Assembly (NCBI GenBank): GCA_910584095.1
Contig: CAJTYU010000001.1
Span: 1 to 64,000, forward strand
Direction: 5' to 3'
Length of the DNA: 64,000 bases
Source of the DNA: an uncultured Dorea sp.
Lineage (GTDB): Bacteria; Bacillota; Clostridia; Lachnospirales; Lachnospiraceae
Made by a program: the position numbers and the translations under genes. Each line of letters starts with the position of its first letter. Positions within the stretch are counted from its first letter, which is position 1. Under the pieces are notes generated by a model. That model saw nothing but the letters and a program-made list of their open reading frames with translations, searched no databases and was not told where the DNA came from. Shown piece after piece: positions 51,585 to 60,925 of this stretch.

Positions 51585-52943
51585 TCAAATTAAATTCATT
51601 GCCTGATTTACGGATTTAACCCCTATAATTTCAATCCCCTTTATATTCTTCAGCATTCCCATGGAAACCTCCGGTATAATGCAGGTCTTAAATCCAAGCT
51701 TACGCGCTTCCGCTGCACGCTGCTCCGGCATGCTGACCGCGCGGACTTCGCCGCTTAATCCCACTTCTCCGAAACACATCGTACCTTCTGATATCGGCCG
51801 GTTCTTATAGCTGGAAACAATTGCCATCACAATTCCTAAATCAACTGCCGGTTCATTCATCCGGATTCCTCCTGCAATATTAATATAGGCGTCATAGTTG
51901 GAAAGAGGCAGTCCTATACGTTTCTCCAGAACGGCCATCAGAAGATTCACCCTGTTATAATCTGTTCCTGCCGCCGTCCGTCTTGGCATTCCAAAATTAC
52001 TCTTACACACCAAAGCCTGAATTTCCATCAAAATCGGCCTAGTTCCCTCCATGGAACACGCTACCACGGAACCGGAAGCATTTTCCGGACGTCCGTTCAA
52101 CATATATTCTGAAGGATTTGCAACTTCCTCCAGTCCTGTTTCCCGCATCTCAAAAACACCGATTTCATTGGTAGAGCCAAACCGGTTCTTCACTCCCCGT
52201 AAAATGCGGTAAGAAGCATGCCTGTCTCCCTCAAAATACAGCACCGTATCTACCATGTGCTCTAACACTCTCGGTCCCGCAACAGTTCCTTCTTTTGTCA
52301 CATGCCCTACAATAAAAATGGTAATATTCAATCCCTTGGCAATCTGCATTAACGTATTCGTTGTCTCTCGAACCTGAGATACGCTTCCCGGCGCAGATGA
52401 CACATCTTCGCTATACATAGTCTGAATAGAATCAACCACTGCCGCCGCAGGGCGCTCTCTCTCAAGAACCTGCCGGACTATTGCAAGATTCGTCTCACAC
52501 AAAAGCAGCAGATTATCATTGAACTCACCCATTCGGTCCGCCCGAAGCTTAATCTGCTTAACCGATTCCTCGCCGGAAATATAGAGTACCTTCTTATGGT
52601 CTTCTGCCAGTTGTCTGCATACTTGCAATAGAAGGGTAGATTTACCAATTCCCGGATCCCCTCCCACCAAAACCAGCGAACCGGAAACAATTCCTCCCCC
52701 CAGCACCCGGTCCAGTTCTTCTATTTTCGTCTTTAATCTGTCTTCCTGTTCCGTAGACACACTAGACAACGTTACAACCTCAGCGTCTCGCAGGATACTC
52801 TTTCCTGTGCCTGCCTTTGATATGACAGCCTTTTCCTCTGCAAATGTATTCCATTCTTTGCACGCGGGACACTGTCCAAGCCATTTGCTTTCTTCATGTC
52901 CGCAATTTTGACAGAAAAAAACGCTTTTTTTTCCTTTTGCCAC
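51585..52943 (-). CDS. radA: DNA repair protein RadA
   Basis: RecA-like ATPase in recombination intermediate processing. 452 residues from a GTG start with GGGAGGGG 5 bases upstream; the frame is open to a TTG 7 codons earlier. Zinc finger Cys11, 14, 25, 28; Walker A GGDPGIGKSTLL (about 87-98); the RadA-specific KNRFGSTNE; and a Lon-like C-terminal domain (ADGI-equivalent INIAGGIRMNEPAVDLGIVMA). Between the gene at 53006 and moaC. Confidence 0.95.
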   Translation of the reverse strand: MAKGKKSVFFCQNCGHEESKWLGQCPACKEWNTFAEEKAVISKAGTGKSILRDAEVVTLSSVSTEQEDRLKTKIEELDRVLGGGIVSGSLVLVGGDPGIGKSTLLLQVCRQLAEDHKKVLYISGEESVKQIKLRADRMGEFNDNLLLLCETNLAIVRQVLERERPAAAVVDSIQTMYSEDVSSAPGSVSQVRETTNTLMQIAKGLNITIFIVGHVTKEGTVAGPRVLEHMVDTVLYFEGDRHASYRILRGVKNRFGSTNEIGVFEMRETGLEEVANPSEYMLNGRPENASGSVVACSMEGTRPILMEIQALVCKSNFGMPRRTAAGTDYNRVNLLMAVLEKRIGLPLSNYDAYINIAGGIRMNEPAVDLGIVMAIVSSYKNRPISEGTMCFGEVGLSGEVRAVSMPEQRAAEARKLGFKTCIIPEVSMGMLKNIKGIEIIGVKSVNQAMNLI

Positions 52944-52961
52944 TTTTTCCCCTCCCGTATA

Positions 52962-52995
52962 CAAAAGGTTTGCGCCGAAAAGCGCAAACCTTTTG
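52962..52995 (-). terminator. Hairpin between the gene at 53006 and radA
   Basis: CAAAAGGTTTGCG (52962-52974) pairs perfectly with CGCAAACCTTTTG (52983-52995) around 8 bases. It stands 11 bases after the upstream stop and ends 18 bases before the radA start, so it may terminate or attenuate into radA. No long T tract follows. Confidence 0.6.
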
Positions 52996-53005
52996 GTATA
53001 GCATG

Positions 53006-53419
53006 CTATTTCTTAACAATCTTAATTGCTACTGCTTTATCCGGATCCATCTCCGCGCTGACGCTGATTTTTCCGCTCAAATTCGTCTTCATCGTACCTG
53101 CGCTTACATTATCTTTATATATAACATATTCCGTATCTGCCTCAAGCTCTAAGGTCACCTGTACATCCTTTTCTCCGGATACCAAAAAGGATACCTCCTC
53201 CTGTGATAATTTATAATTCTCTACTGCAGTTCCCGGTACAGACTCATATGCAAACATTCCATTTTTCTCCAATTTGGTAATTTCCCGAAATGTTTTTACC
53301 TTATATATATCTCCCTGAAACTCGAATCCATCCAATTTAGTCTTAGAAGCCAGAGAATAATCTCCAAAACTCAGTGTTCCATCTGCCTCTGCCCTCAACA
53401 GTTCTTTTACTACTGCCAT
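53006..53419 (-). CDS. Conserved hypothetical protein (137 aa)
   Basis: 137 residues, beta-rich, acidic, without signal peptide or membrane segment; the first half has EADGTLSFGDYSLASKTKLD and the second TEYVIYKDNVSAGTMKTNLSGKISVSAE. I recall proteins like this in Lachnospiraceae carrying the label endosialidase without evidence for such activity, so no function is given. A good ribosome site (AGGAAGAAG) precedes the ATG. Upstream lie the 60-bp repeats and clpC; downstream a hairpin and radA. Confidence 0.7.
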   Translation of the reverse strand: MAVVKELLRAEADGTLSFGDYSLASKTKLDGFEFQGDIYKVKTFREITKLEKNGMFAYESVPGTAVENYKLSQEEVSFLVSGEKDVQVTLELEADTEYVIYKDNVSAGTMKTNLSGKISVSAEMDPDKAVAIKIVKK

Positions 53420-53465
53420 AGTCTTCTTCCTCCTGAATTTCCTGTCATCTCATAATAGTCTTTTC

Positions 53466-53630
53466 TCGCGCTCACTTCACAAGCTTCGCTCCCTCAGTGT
53501 TCGCTGCACTTTTTTCTTCCGCTCCTCGCGCTCACTTCACAAGCTTCGCTCCCTCAGTGTTCGTTGCACTTTTTTCTTCCGCTCCTCGCGCTCACTTCAC
53601 AAGCTTCGCTCCCTCAGTGTTCGTTGCACT
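53466..53630. repeat. Tandem repeat, 60-bp period, 2.75 copies
   Basis: The unit starts TCGCGCTCACTTCACAAGCT and recurs at 53466, 53526 and 53586 with a period of exactly 60; copies differ at one base (GTTCGC vs GTTCGT) and the third is cut after 45 bases. Each copy contains AGTG..CACT and can fold. It fills most of the 302-base gap between clpC and the 137-aa gene. No coding frame is preserved across it. Confidence 0.95.
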
Positions 53631-53721
53631 CACATAGAATTTCCGCCTGCCCCATTGGTCTGCAAGCAGCCCATGGTGCATCTGGAAATTCTGCGCTCGT
53701 CGCTATGCGTTCATTGTATCA

Positions 53722-56154
53722 TTATTTTGGGGATTTTGAAATAAATTTTATCTGTTTTTTTGAGAGTCCTGCTTCGATTTCATCTCCCCTTTTTATTTCT
53801 CCCGCAAGTATGGCTTCCGCCAGCTTATCCTCCAACTGATTCTGAACGGCGCGTCGCAGCGGCCTTGCTCCGTATTTCTGATCTGTCCCGGTTTCAACAA
53901 TATGCTTTTTCACGGAATCTCGGATTGTAAGTTTAATATCAAGCTGTTCTTTCGCCCGTTTTACCACTTCCCTGCACATCAGTCCGACAATCTTCTTCAT
54001 CTCTTCCTTAGCCAGCGCATGGAATACGATAATCTCATCAATCCTATTCAAAAATTCTGGGCGGAATACCAGCTTTATCTCGTTCATAACGTTAGATTTC
54101 ATCCGCTTATAATTGTCGCCCGCATCCTCCTTTGTCACAAAACCAAGGCGCTTCGGATCAATAATTGCCTGTGCTCCCGCATTAGAAGTCATAATAATCA
54201 CCGTATTGCGAAAATCCACCTTCCGGCCCTGAGAATCTGTAATATGACCGTCATCTAATACCTGAAGCAGAATGTTAAACACATCTGGATGCGCTTTTTC
54301 TATCTCATCAAACAAAATCACAGAATACGGATGCCGCCTTACCTGTTCTGACAGCTGCCCTCCATCGTCATGCCCTACATATCCCGGCGGAGAGCCAATC
54401 ATTTTCGACACGCTGTGTTTCTCCATATACTCCGACATATCTACACGTATCATAGAATCTTCATTGCCAAACAACGCCTCTGCAAGCGCCTTGGAAAGCT
54501 CCGTCTTTCCTACCCCTGTAGGTCCTAAAAACAGGAAGGAGCCAATCGGACGGTTTGGATCTTTAAGTCCTACACGACCCCTGCGGACTGCCTTGGATAC
54601 GGCTGATACAGCTTCCTTCTGTCCGATTACCCGCTTATGCAGCGTCTTCTCCAGCTTCTTTAAACGCTCTCCTTCCGACTCGGCAAGTCTGCTTACCGGA
54701 ATCTTGGTCCACTCTGATACCACATCCGCAATTTCATGTTCCGTCACTTTCACCTGCCTGCCTTCTGTCCGCTTCTGGAAACGCTCTCTGATTCTTGTAA
54801 GTTTCTTCTCTGCTTCGCTTTGCTCCTTATGGAGCGAAGACGCCTCTCCCATGTCTCCCTGTTTGATGCACTCTTCCTTACGAAGCTTCAACTCTTCAAT
54901 CAAACCTTCTAATTCTCCGATACTTTCTGGAACCTTGATTCCTCTAAGGCTTACCTTGGAACAAGTCTCATCCAAAACGTCAATCGCCTTATCCGGCAGA
55001 AAACGGTCGCTGATATACCGGGCTGACAGCGTTACCGCACTCTCCAACGCCTCCCGCTCAATTTCCACACGATGATGCGTTTCATATCGGAACTTCAACC
55101 CCTCTAAAATCTCCAAGCACTGCTCTTTTGTAGGCTCTTCCACCGTAATCGGCTGAAATCTTCTCTCCAACGCCGCATCCTTCTCGATATATTTGCGATA
55201 TTCCGCAATTGTTGTCGCTCCAATAAGCTGCAGTTCTCCTCTCGCAAGCGATGGTTTGAGGATATTGGAAGCATCCATTGCTCCCTCCGCCCCGCCTGCT
55301 CCGATAATTGTGTGCACCTCATCCAGAAACAAAATCACATTCCCCGCAGCCTTTACCTCATGAATGAGTCTCTTCATACGTTCCTCAAATTCTCCACGAT
55401 ACTTAGAACCCGCGATCATGCTGGCCAGATCCATAGTTAGAATCCTTTTATCCCTCATGGTCTCCGGTACCAAACCATCTGCAATTCTTGCGGCAAGTCC
55501 TTCCAATACGGCAGTTTTTCCCACGCCCGGCTCTCCAACCAGACAAGGATTGTTCTTCGTCCTTCGGCAGAGGATCTGCATCAGCCTGCCGATCTCCTGC
55601 TGCCGTCCGATTACCGGATCAAGCCTGCCTTCGGCCGCCTGCTCTGTAAGGTCTGTTCCAAACTGTTCCAGCACGCCTTTTTTCTTTCCTTCTCCCTGCA
55701 GATCCGTCATATATTCATTTGGATCCACCCCGGAAGTCATAAGAATATCCTGATACAGCTTTTGAATATTTACATTCAATGTCTGTAAAATGCGGCATGC
55801 CACACAATCCATGTCATTCAGCACAGACAGCAGCATATGCTCCGTTCCAATCTCCGAAGCTTTCAGTCTGGCTGCTTCACCTCCTGCTTCCTCCAAAATA
55901 AACTGAAGCCTTGGACTATCCCCTGGCTTCCCTGTCAAAGCCACATCGCCGATCGGAGTCACCAATTCATTCATAATCTTAAGAATATCCTCTTCTTTTA
56001 CTCCGTTCATATCCAGAATCTGCCCTGCAACTCCCCCAAAAGTCTTGCTAAGGCCAATCAGCAGATGCTCCGTTCCCACATAAGGATGCTGCATCAGCGC
56101 CGCCGCCTCTCTTGCAAGCTTCAGCACTTCTTTTGCCTGATCAGTATAATTCAT
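53722..56154 (-). CDS. clpC: ClpC-type Clp protease ATPase
   Basis: AAA+ unfoldase feeding ClpP. 810 residues: N-terminal repeat domain (EHLLIGL and EHMLLSVL, about 1-145), D1 with GEPGVGKTAV and LFLDEVHTIIGAG, the middle coiled-coil domain (about 410-480), D2 with GPTGVGKTELSKALAE, SEYMEKHSVSKMIGSPPGYVG and a C-terminal domain ending KSPK. No UvrB/C-like or ctsR/mcsA/mcsB genes accompany it. Preceded by a GntR gene by 6 bases, so they are coupled. Confidence 0.95.
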   Translation of the reverse strand: MNYTDQAKEVLKLAREAAALMQHPYVGTEHLLIGLSKTFGGVAGQILDMNGVKEEDILKIMNELVTPIGDVALTGKPGDSPRLQFILEEAGGEAARLKASEIGTEHMLLSVLNDMDCVACRILQTLNVNIQKLYQDILMTSGVDPNEYMTDLQGEGKKKGVLEQFGTDLTEQAAEGRLDPVIGRQQEIGRLMQILCRRTKNNPCLVGEPGVGKTAVLEGLAARIADGLVPETMRDKRILTMDLASMIAGSKYRGEFEERMKRLIHEVKAAGNVILFLDEVHTIIGAGGAEGAMDASNILKPSLARGELQLIGATTIAEYRKYIEKDAALERRFQPITVEEPTKEQCLEILEGLKFRYETHHRVEIEREALESAVTLSARYISDRFLPDKAIDVLDETCSKVSLRGIKVPESIGELEGLIEELKLRKEECIKQGDMGEASSLHKEQSEAEKKLTRIRERFQKRTEGRQVKVTEHEIADVVSEWTKIPVSRLAESEGERLKKLEKTLHKRVIGQKEAVSAVSKAVRRGRVGLKDPNRPIGSFLFLGPTGVGKTELSKALAEALFGNEDSMIRVDMSEYMEKHSVSKMIGSPPGYVGHDDGGQLSEQVRRHPYSVILFDEIEKAHPDVFNILLQVLDDGHITDSQGRKVDFRNTVIIMTSNAGAQAIIDPKRLGFVTKEDAGDNYKRMKSNVMNEIKLVFRPEFLNRIDEIIVFHALAKEEMKKIVGLMCREVVKRAKEQLDIKLTIRDSVKKHIVETGTDQKYGARPLRRAVQNQLEDKLAEAILAGEIKRGDEIEAGLSKKQIKFISKSPK

Positions 56155-56160
56155 CTCACA

Positions 56161-56538
56161 TTATCCTCCCATATATTCATCAAAAATCTCGTCCACCAGC
56201 TCATGGACCTCTTCCCTTGAAATATTTTTGCACAGACCTCTGGCAAGCACGATCCGAAGCTGGGCGCGCATTTTCTCAATGGCTTCAATCTTATTAATAT
56301 CCAGTGAAATCACCGCGCCTCTTCTACGGTCAAGCTGGATATAGCCCTCCTGCTTCAGTACGGAATACGCCTTATTCACCGTATGCATGTTAATGCCTAC
56401 GGTCTGTGCAAGCTGACGGACAGAAGGAAGAGACTCGCCCTCATGGATCTCAGAAGTGGCAATCCCCATAATAATCTGATTTCTGAGCTGTATATATATC
56501 GCTTCCTCACTGTTGAAATCAATCTCAATATACATCAT
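56161..56538 (-). CDS. GntR-family regulator, YtrA type
   Basis: 125 residues: winged helix-turn-helix (about 10-78, EGESLPSVRQLAQTVGINMHTVNKAYSVLKQEGYI) with a short helical tail and no effector domain, the form of YtrA regulators that usually control an ABC transporter. Here it is followed by clpC in one operon. A promoter TTGCAA-17 bp-TACCAT (about 56570-56600, minus strand) precedes it, with an adjoining ATATATAT run that may be the operator. Confidence 0.85.
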   Translation of the reverse strand: MMYIEIDFNSEEAIYIQLRNQIIMGIATSEIHEGESLPSVRQLAQTVGINMHTVNKAYSVLKQEGYIQLDRRRGAVISLDINKIEAIEKMRAQLRIVLARGLCKNISREEVHELVDEIFDEYMGG

Positions 56539-56700
56539 TACACCTTTTTCTTTTGAACTTCCTGATTGTTATATATATGGTAGCACAAGCGGCATTGCAT
56601 TGCAAGCATCCGCCCTTGCATTATTTATCATTTCATGCTTAAATGGTATAAATATGTCACGAAGCTTTATTAAGGCATACAGAAAAGAGAGAAGAAAACC

Positions 56701-57558
56701 ATGGTAAAATTAAGAGAAATCATCCATAATGCCAAGCTGACTAAGACTCAGCAGACCATCGCAGAATTTGTTTTAGACCATTCTGCCGACGCGTGTTTTA
56801 TGACCTCCACAGAGATTGCAGACAGGCTAAAAGTCAGCGAATCCTCCGTTATTCGGTTTGCCCGGTCTCTGGGATATACGGGATTTATGGATTTTCAGAA
56901 GACTCTCCGCAAGGAATTTCAGGATCAGGTGCATCATATTTCCAGCGCTATTACCGTACCCTCTCAACGTATGGCGGAGATCACCAAGATAGGAATCAGC
57001 GGCAACTATTTAAAACAGCATTTCCAGAATATCATCAGCAACATTGAAGAGATGTTTTCTAATAACAGTCTTCACAACTTTGAAGACGCGGCAGACATCC
57101 TTGTAGGAAGCCGGCAGAAATACGTTACTGCGACCAGAGGCGACACTGCGCTGGCGGATTATGCCTCTCTCTACCTGAAACATATGGTACCCAGCGTCAT
57201 CAATACCAGCTCCGCCTGTATGACGCCGGTGGATCAGCTGCTCAGTATCGGAGAAGAAGACTGCCTGTTGATTTTCAGCTTTCCAAGATATTCCTCCCTC
57301 GACCATGTGACCGTAAGGATGGCAAAGGATGCCGGAGCTCAAATTATCGTCATAACCGACAAGCCAAGCTCCCTTCTGGCACAGTATGCTTCGGTACTAT
57401 TCACCGTCCCAGTGGACTCCAACAACTTCAACAACTCGCTGACTGCGGCGCAATTTACTACGGAATGTCTGTTAGAAGCCGTCAGCCACAGGGTTCAGGG
57501 AATCGAAAAAAGGCTCCAGAAAATCGACGAATATCTGGATGAACTGGGCACCTATTAA
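56701..57558 (+). CDS. MurR/RpiR-family regulator with SIS domain
   Basis: 285 residues: N-terminal HTH (1-77, STEIADRLKVSESSVIRFARSLGYTGFMDFQ) and a SIS sugar-phosphate-binding domain (about 122-260, with VTATRGDTALADYASLYLKH). It likely senses a phosphosugar, but no sugar gene is adjacent, so the target is unknown. Divergent from the GntR-clpC operon. The ATG follows AGAAGAAAACC; ribosome site AGAGAGAAG. Confidence 0.9.
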   Translation: MVKLREIIHNAKLTKTQQTIAEFVLDHSADACFMTSTEIADRLKVSESSVIRFARSLGYTGFMDFQKTLRKEFQDQVHHISSAITVPSQRMAEITKIGISGNYLKQHFQNIISNIEEMFSNNSLHNFEDAADILVGSRQKYVTATRGDTALADYASLYLKHMVPSVINTSSACMTPVDQLLSIGEEDCLLIFSFPRYSSLDHVTVRMAKDAGAQIIVITDKPSSLLAQYASVLFTVPVDSNNFNNSLTAAQFTTECLLEAVSHRVQGIEKRLQKIDEYLDELGTY

Positions 57559-57598
57559 ATGTTTTCAGACAGTTACCTGCTATTTGCAGCCAATAAAG

Positions 57599-57645
57599 GA
57601 AGAACCTCTCAAAGCCGCGTGGATACTTCAAGAAGTTCTTCTTTT
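57599..57645 (+). terminator. Terminator of the RpiR gene
   Basis: GAAGAAC (57599-57605) pairs with GTTCTTC (57635-57641), extended by TCT/AGA after one mismatch, followed by TTTT. Confidence 0.6.
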
Positions 57646-57869
57646 ACGGTCTCCCTCTAAAATAATTATCGGATCTGCGACAATATATTCGGATCTTTTA
57701 TCTTCGTATCCTCCGCAAAGAGAAGGATTTTAGAGATAATCTCCGCCGTCTTCGGGAACATATGGGTATTCCAAAATATCCCCGCTCTTCCAGCAAACTC
57801 ATCCATTTCCAATCATGAGAAATCAAATATTTTTTAATAATTATCGTTAATTATCGTCAGAAGAAGGCA
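57646..57869. other. Gap between RpiR and purD terminators with a possible gene remnant
   Basis: The 352-base gap between the rpiR-type gene and purD holds both terminators and little else. A 46-codon minus-strand frame (57666-57806), reading EFAGRAGIFWNTHMF and PKTAEIISKILLFAED, has protein-like composition but no ribosome site and no family I recognise. It may be a decayed fragment. Confidence 0.3.
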
Positions 57870-57903
57870 AAAAAAGACGGCATGCCTTGCGCATTGCCGT
57901 CTC
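57870..57903 (-). terminator. Terminator of the pur operon
   Basis: On the minus strand AGACGGCA (57896-57903) pairs with TGCCGTCT (57876-57883) and is followed by TTTTTT, 8 bases after purD. Confidence 0.85.
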
Positions 57904-57910
57904 TATACTT

Positions 57911-59182
57911 TTACGCTTCATCAATCGCTTTCCCGATATCGTGCCTCATATACTTATTGTCGAACCGCACCCATTCGGCGGCTGCATAAGCATTAGCTCT
58001 TGCCTCCATCAGGTTCGCTCCTTTCGCCGTAATGCCGAGCACCCGGCCGCCGTTGGTCACATACTGCTCTCCTTCCAGCTTTGTGCCTGCGTGGAAGCAA
58101 TAGTATCCTTCATGCTTTTTAAATTCCTCCAGCCCATGAATCGGGATCCCTTTCTCATAAGCCACCGGATAGCCTTCGCTTGCCAGCACTACGCAGACCG
58201 CCGCATTGTCCTCAAACTGCAGGTCTATCTGATCCAGCGTCCCGTCAATACACGCCTCCGCCACTTCAATCAAGTCATTCTTCATCCTCGGAAGCACCAC
58301 CTGCGCCTCCGGGTCGCCAAATCTGGCATTATACTCCAGCACCTTCGGGCCGTCCTCCGTCAGCATCAGGCCGAAGAAAATAACGCCTTTAAACGGCCTT
58401 CCTTCTGCCTTCATAGCATCCACGGTTGCCTGATAGATATATTTCTCACAAAATTCGTCTACTTCCTTGGTATAAAATGGACTGGGTGAAAAGGTTCCCA
58501 TACCGCCGGTATTTAATCCCGTATCCCCGTCTCCGGCGCGCTTATGATCCTGCGCGGAGGTCATCGTCTTAATTGTATTTCCATCCACGAAAGACAAAAC
58601 AGACACCTCTCGTCCGGTCATAAATTCTTCAATGACCATCTCATTTCCCGCGGACCCGAACTTCTTATCCAACATGATTGTCTTTACGCCCTCTTTTGCC
58701 TCTTCCAGATCATTGCATATCAATACGCCCTTTCCCAGCGCCAGCCCGTCCGCTTTCAGCACGATCGGAAATTTGGCTGTCTCTAGATACGCCAGAGCCT
58801 CTTTGGGATCTGTAAAATTCTCGTATGCCGCCGTCGGAATATGATATTTCTTCATCAGATCTTTGGAAAATGCCTTAGATCCTTCTAGGATCGCCGCATT
58901 CTTCCTCGGTCCGAATGTGCGGATGCCCGCCGCCTCCAGCTCGTCCACCAGACCTCCTACCAGCGGGTCGTCCATTCCTACGATCACAAGATCAATCTCT
59001 TTCTCCTTTGCAAAAGCGACAATCTTGTCAAATTCCATCGCGCCGATCGGTTCGCACTCCGCATATTCCGCAATCCCCGCATTTCCCGGCGTACAATACA
59101 GTTTGTCTGTCTTCGCGCTCTTTGCGGCGCAGTAACAGATCACATGCTCCCTTCCGCCGCTTCCGACTACCAATACATTCAT
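57911..59182 (-). CDS. purD: Phosphoribosylamine-glycine ligase
   Basis: ATP-grasp ligase making glycinamide ribonucleotide. 423 residues from ATG 59182 (AGGAGG 8 bases upstream; the frame opens ten codons earlier without a site). Motifs: NVLVVGSGGREH, GPRKNAAILEGSKAFSKD, the ATP-grasp LKADGLALGKGVLI and VLEYNARFGDPEAQ. Last gene of purE-M-N-D. Confidence 0.97.
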   Translation of the reverse strand: MNVLVVGSGGREHVICYCAAKSAKTDKLYCTPGNAGIAEYAECEPIGAMEFDKIVAFAKEKEIDLVIVGMDDPLVGGLVDELEAAGIRTFGPRKNAAILEGSKAFSKDLMKKYHIPTAAYENFTDPKEALAYLETAKFPIVLKADGLALGKGVLICNDLEEAKEGVKTIMLDKKFGSAGNEMVIEEFMTGREVSVLSFVDGNTIKTMTSAQDHKRAGDGDTGLNTGGMGTFSPSPFYTKEVDEFCEKYIYQATVDAMKAEGRPFKGVIFFGLMLTEDGPKVLEYNARFGDPEAQVVLPRMKNDLIEVAEACIDGTLDQIDLQFEDNAAVCVVLASEGYPVAYEKGIPIHGLEEFKKHEGYYCFHAGTKLEGEQYVTNGGRVLGITAKGANLMEARANAYAAAEWVRFDNKYMRHDIGKAIDEA

Positions 59183-59238
59183 CTTCGCTTCCTCCTTAAT
59201 GCCTGTAAGCATCTCTTCCCTATCTCATGACCGCCTTA

Positions 59239-59871
59239 TCAGTCCTCTTCCGCCACCACTGCCCTTCCATCTGTCACCCTTACTCTGCCTTGGGCGATCA
59301 GATCAATCGCCTCCGGCAGAATCCGCCATTCCGCCTGCTCCATTACACGCTTTTGCAGCGCTTTCGGAGTATCTCCCGGCTGGACCTCCACAGCTTTCTG
59401 CAGAATGATCGGCCCCGTATCGGTTCCTTCATCCACAAAATGAACGGTGGCTCCCACCACCTTCACGCCTCTCTCCAACGCCGCCTCATGCACCTTCAGG
59501 CCGTAATAACCGGTTCCGCAGAAGGATGGAATCAAAGAGGGATGGATGTTGATGATTCTGTTGCGGTATCTGGAAATCATTGCCGGCGGGATCACCACCA
59601 GAAAACCGGCAAGCACGATCAAATCCGGCCGGTACTCATCCACCGCCTCCAAAAACTTCTCGTTAAATTCCTCTCTTGTGTCAAAGCTCTTCGGAGAAAT
59701 GCATTTCCCCGGAACGCCCGCCGCCTTCGCCCGCTCCAGCGCATAAGCGTTCGGATTATTGCTGATCACTCCCGTCACTTCGGCGTCCCGGATCCTGCCC
59801 TCCGCGATGGAGTCCAAGACCGCCTGCAGATTAGTTCCTCCGCCGGATACCAGCACCAATACTCTTAGCAT
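59239..59871 (-). CDS. purN: Phosphoribosylglycinamide formyltransferase
   Basis: Transfers a formyl group from 10-formyl-THF to GAR. 210 residues; VSGGGTNLQAVLD phosphate loop, VLAGFLVVIPP, the catalytic IINIHPSLIPSF (Asn/His pair) and HFVDEGTDTGPII with the catalytic Asp. Its ATG overlaps the purM end by 7 bases. purD follows after 56 bases. Confidence 0.97.
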   Translation of the reverse strand: MLRVLVLVSGGGTNLQAVLDSIAEGRIRDAEVTGVISNNPNAYALERAKAAGVPGKCISPKSFDTREEFNEKFLEAVDEYRPDLIVLAGFLVVIPPAMISRYRNRIINIHPSLIPSFCGTGYYGLKVHEAALERGVKVVGATVHFVDEGTDTGPIILQKAVEVQPGDTPKALQKRVMEQAEWRILPEAIDLIAQGRVRVTDGRAVVAEED

Positions 59872-60890
59872 AATGTTACTCCTTTTTCTCCGGCTTCAAT
59901 ACGCCCGATCACATAAGGCTCGTCTCCCGCAGCCCTCACGGCCTCCATTGCCTTATCCGCATCCGCCGCGTCTACAGCCACTGCCATACCGATTCCCATA
60001 TTAAATGTATTGTACATCATCTGTTCTGCGATATCGCCCTTTTCCGCCAGCAGCTTAAAAATCGGCGGAACCGGATAGCTGTCCTTCTCTATCACGGCGC
60101 GGACTCCATTGGTGAGCATTCGCGGAATATTCTCATAGAAACCGCCTCCGGTGATATGGCTGCATGCCTTTACAGTCACTCCGGCCTTCTTGATGCTCTT
60201 CAATGCCTTTACATAGATCCTCGTAGGCGCAAGCAAAGCCTCGCCAAGAGTCTTTCCAAGTTCGTCATAGTAGGTATCCAGCGATTCTCTCGTCATCTCG
60301 AATACCTTCCGCACCAGCGAAAAACCATTGCTGTGCACCCCGGTAGAAGCCATGCCGATCAGCACATCTCCGTCTTTCAGATGCTCTCCGGTAATCAGTT
60401 CCTTTTTCTCGCACACGCCCACGGCAAAGCCTGCAAGGTCATAGTCCTCCTCCGGCATCAGTCCCGGATGCTCCGCAGTCTCCCCGCCGATCAGCGCCGC
60501 TTCCGCCTGCACGCAGCCCTCTGCCACGCCGCTTACGATGCTTGCGATCTTCTCCGGATAATTCTTGCCGCAGGCAATATAATCCAAGAAAAACAAAGGT
60601 TCTCCTCCGGCACAGGCAATGTCGTTTACGCACATCGCCACTGCGTCAATGCCGATGGTATCATGCTTATCCATAATAAAAGCCAGTTTTACCTTCGTTC
60701 CGCATCCGTCTGTTCCAGAGAGCAGCACCGGCTCTTCCATCTCCTTAATCTTAGCCAGCGAAAAAGCGCCCGAAAATCCGCCGAGACCTCCCAGCACCTC
60801 CGCCCGCATCGTCCGCTTCACATGCTCCTTCATAAGTTCTACCGACTTGTAACCAGCTTCGATATCCACACCTGCATTCTTATAATCCAT
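59865..60890 (-). CDS. purM: Phosphoribosylformylglycinamidine cyclo-ligase
   Basis: ATP-dependent ring closure giving AIR. 341 residues with DYKNAGVDIEAGYKSVE at the start, SGTDGCGTKVKLAF, GGETAEHPG, GDVLIGMASTGVHSNGFSLVRKVF and the C-terminal GIGMAVAV. Between purE (35 bases upstream) and purN (overlap). Confidence 0.97.
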   Translation of the reverse strand: MDYKNAGVDIEAGYKSVELMKEHVKRTMRAEVLGGLGGFSGAFSLAKIKEMEEPVLLSGTDGCGTKVKLAFIMDKHDTIGIDAVAMCVNDIACAGGEPLFFLDYIACGKNYPEKIASIVSGVAEGCVQAEAALIGGETAEHPGLMPEEDYDLAGFAVGVCEKKELITGEHLKDGDVLIGMASTGVHSNGFSLVRKVFEMTRESLDTYYDELGKTLGEALLAPTRIYVKALKSIKKAGVTVKACSHITGGGFYENIPRMLTNGVRAVIEKDSYPVPPIFKLLAEKGDIAEQMMYNTFNMGIGMAVAVDAADADKAMEAVRAAGDEPYVIGRIEAGEKGVTLC

Positions 60891-60925
60891 ATACGTCTCC
60901 TTCTCGATGATCTGAATCCATCCGC

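Noticed and set aside
53466..53630. CRISPR array
   Set aside because: The copies abut with a 60-bp period and no unique spacers, and no cas gene is in the window.
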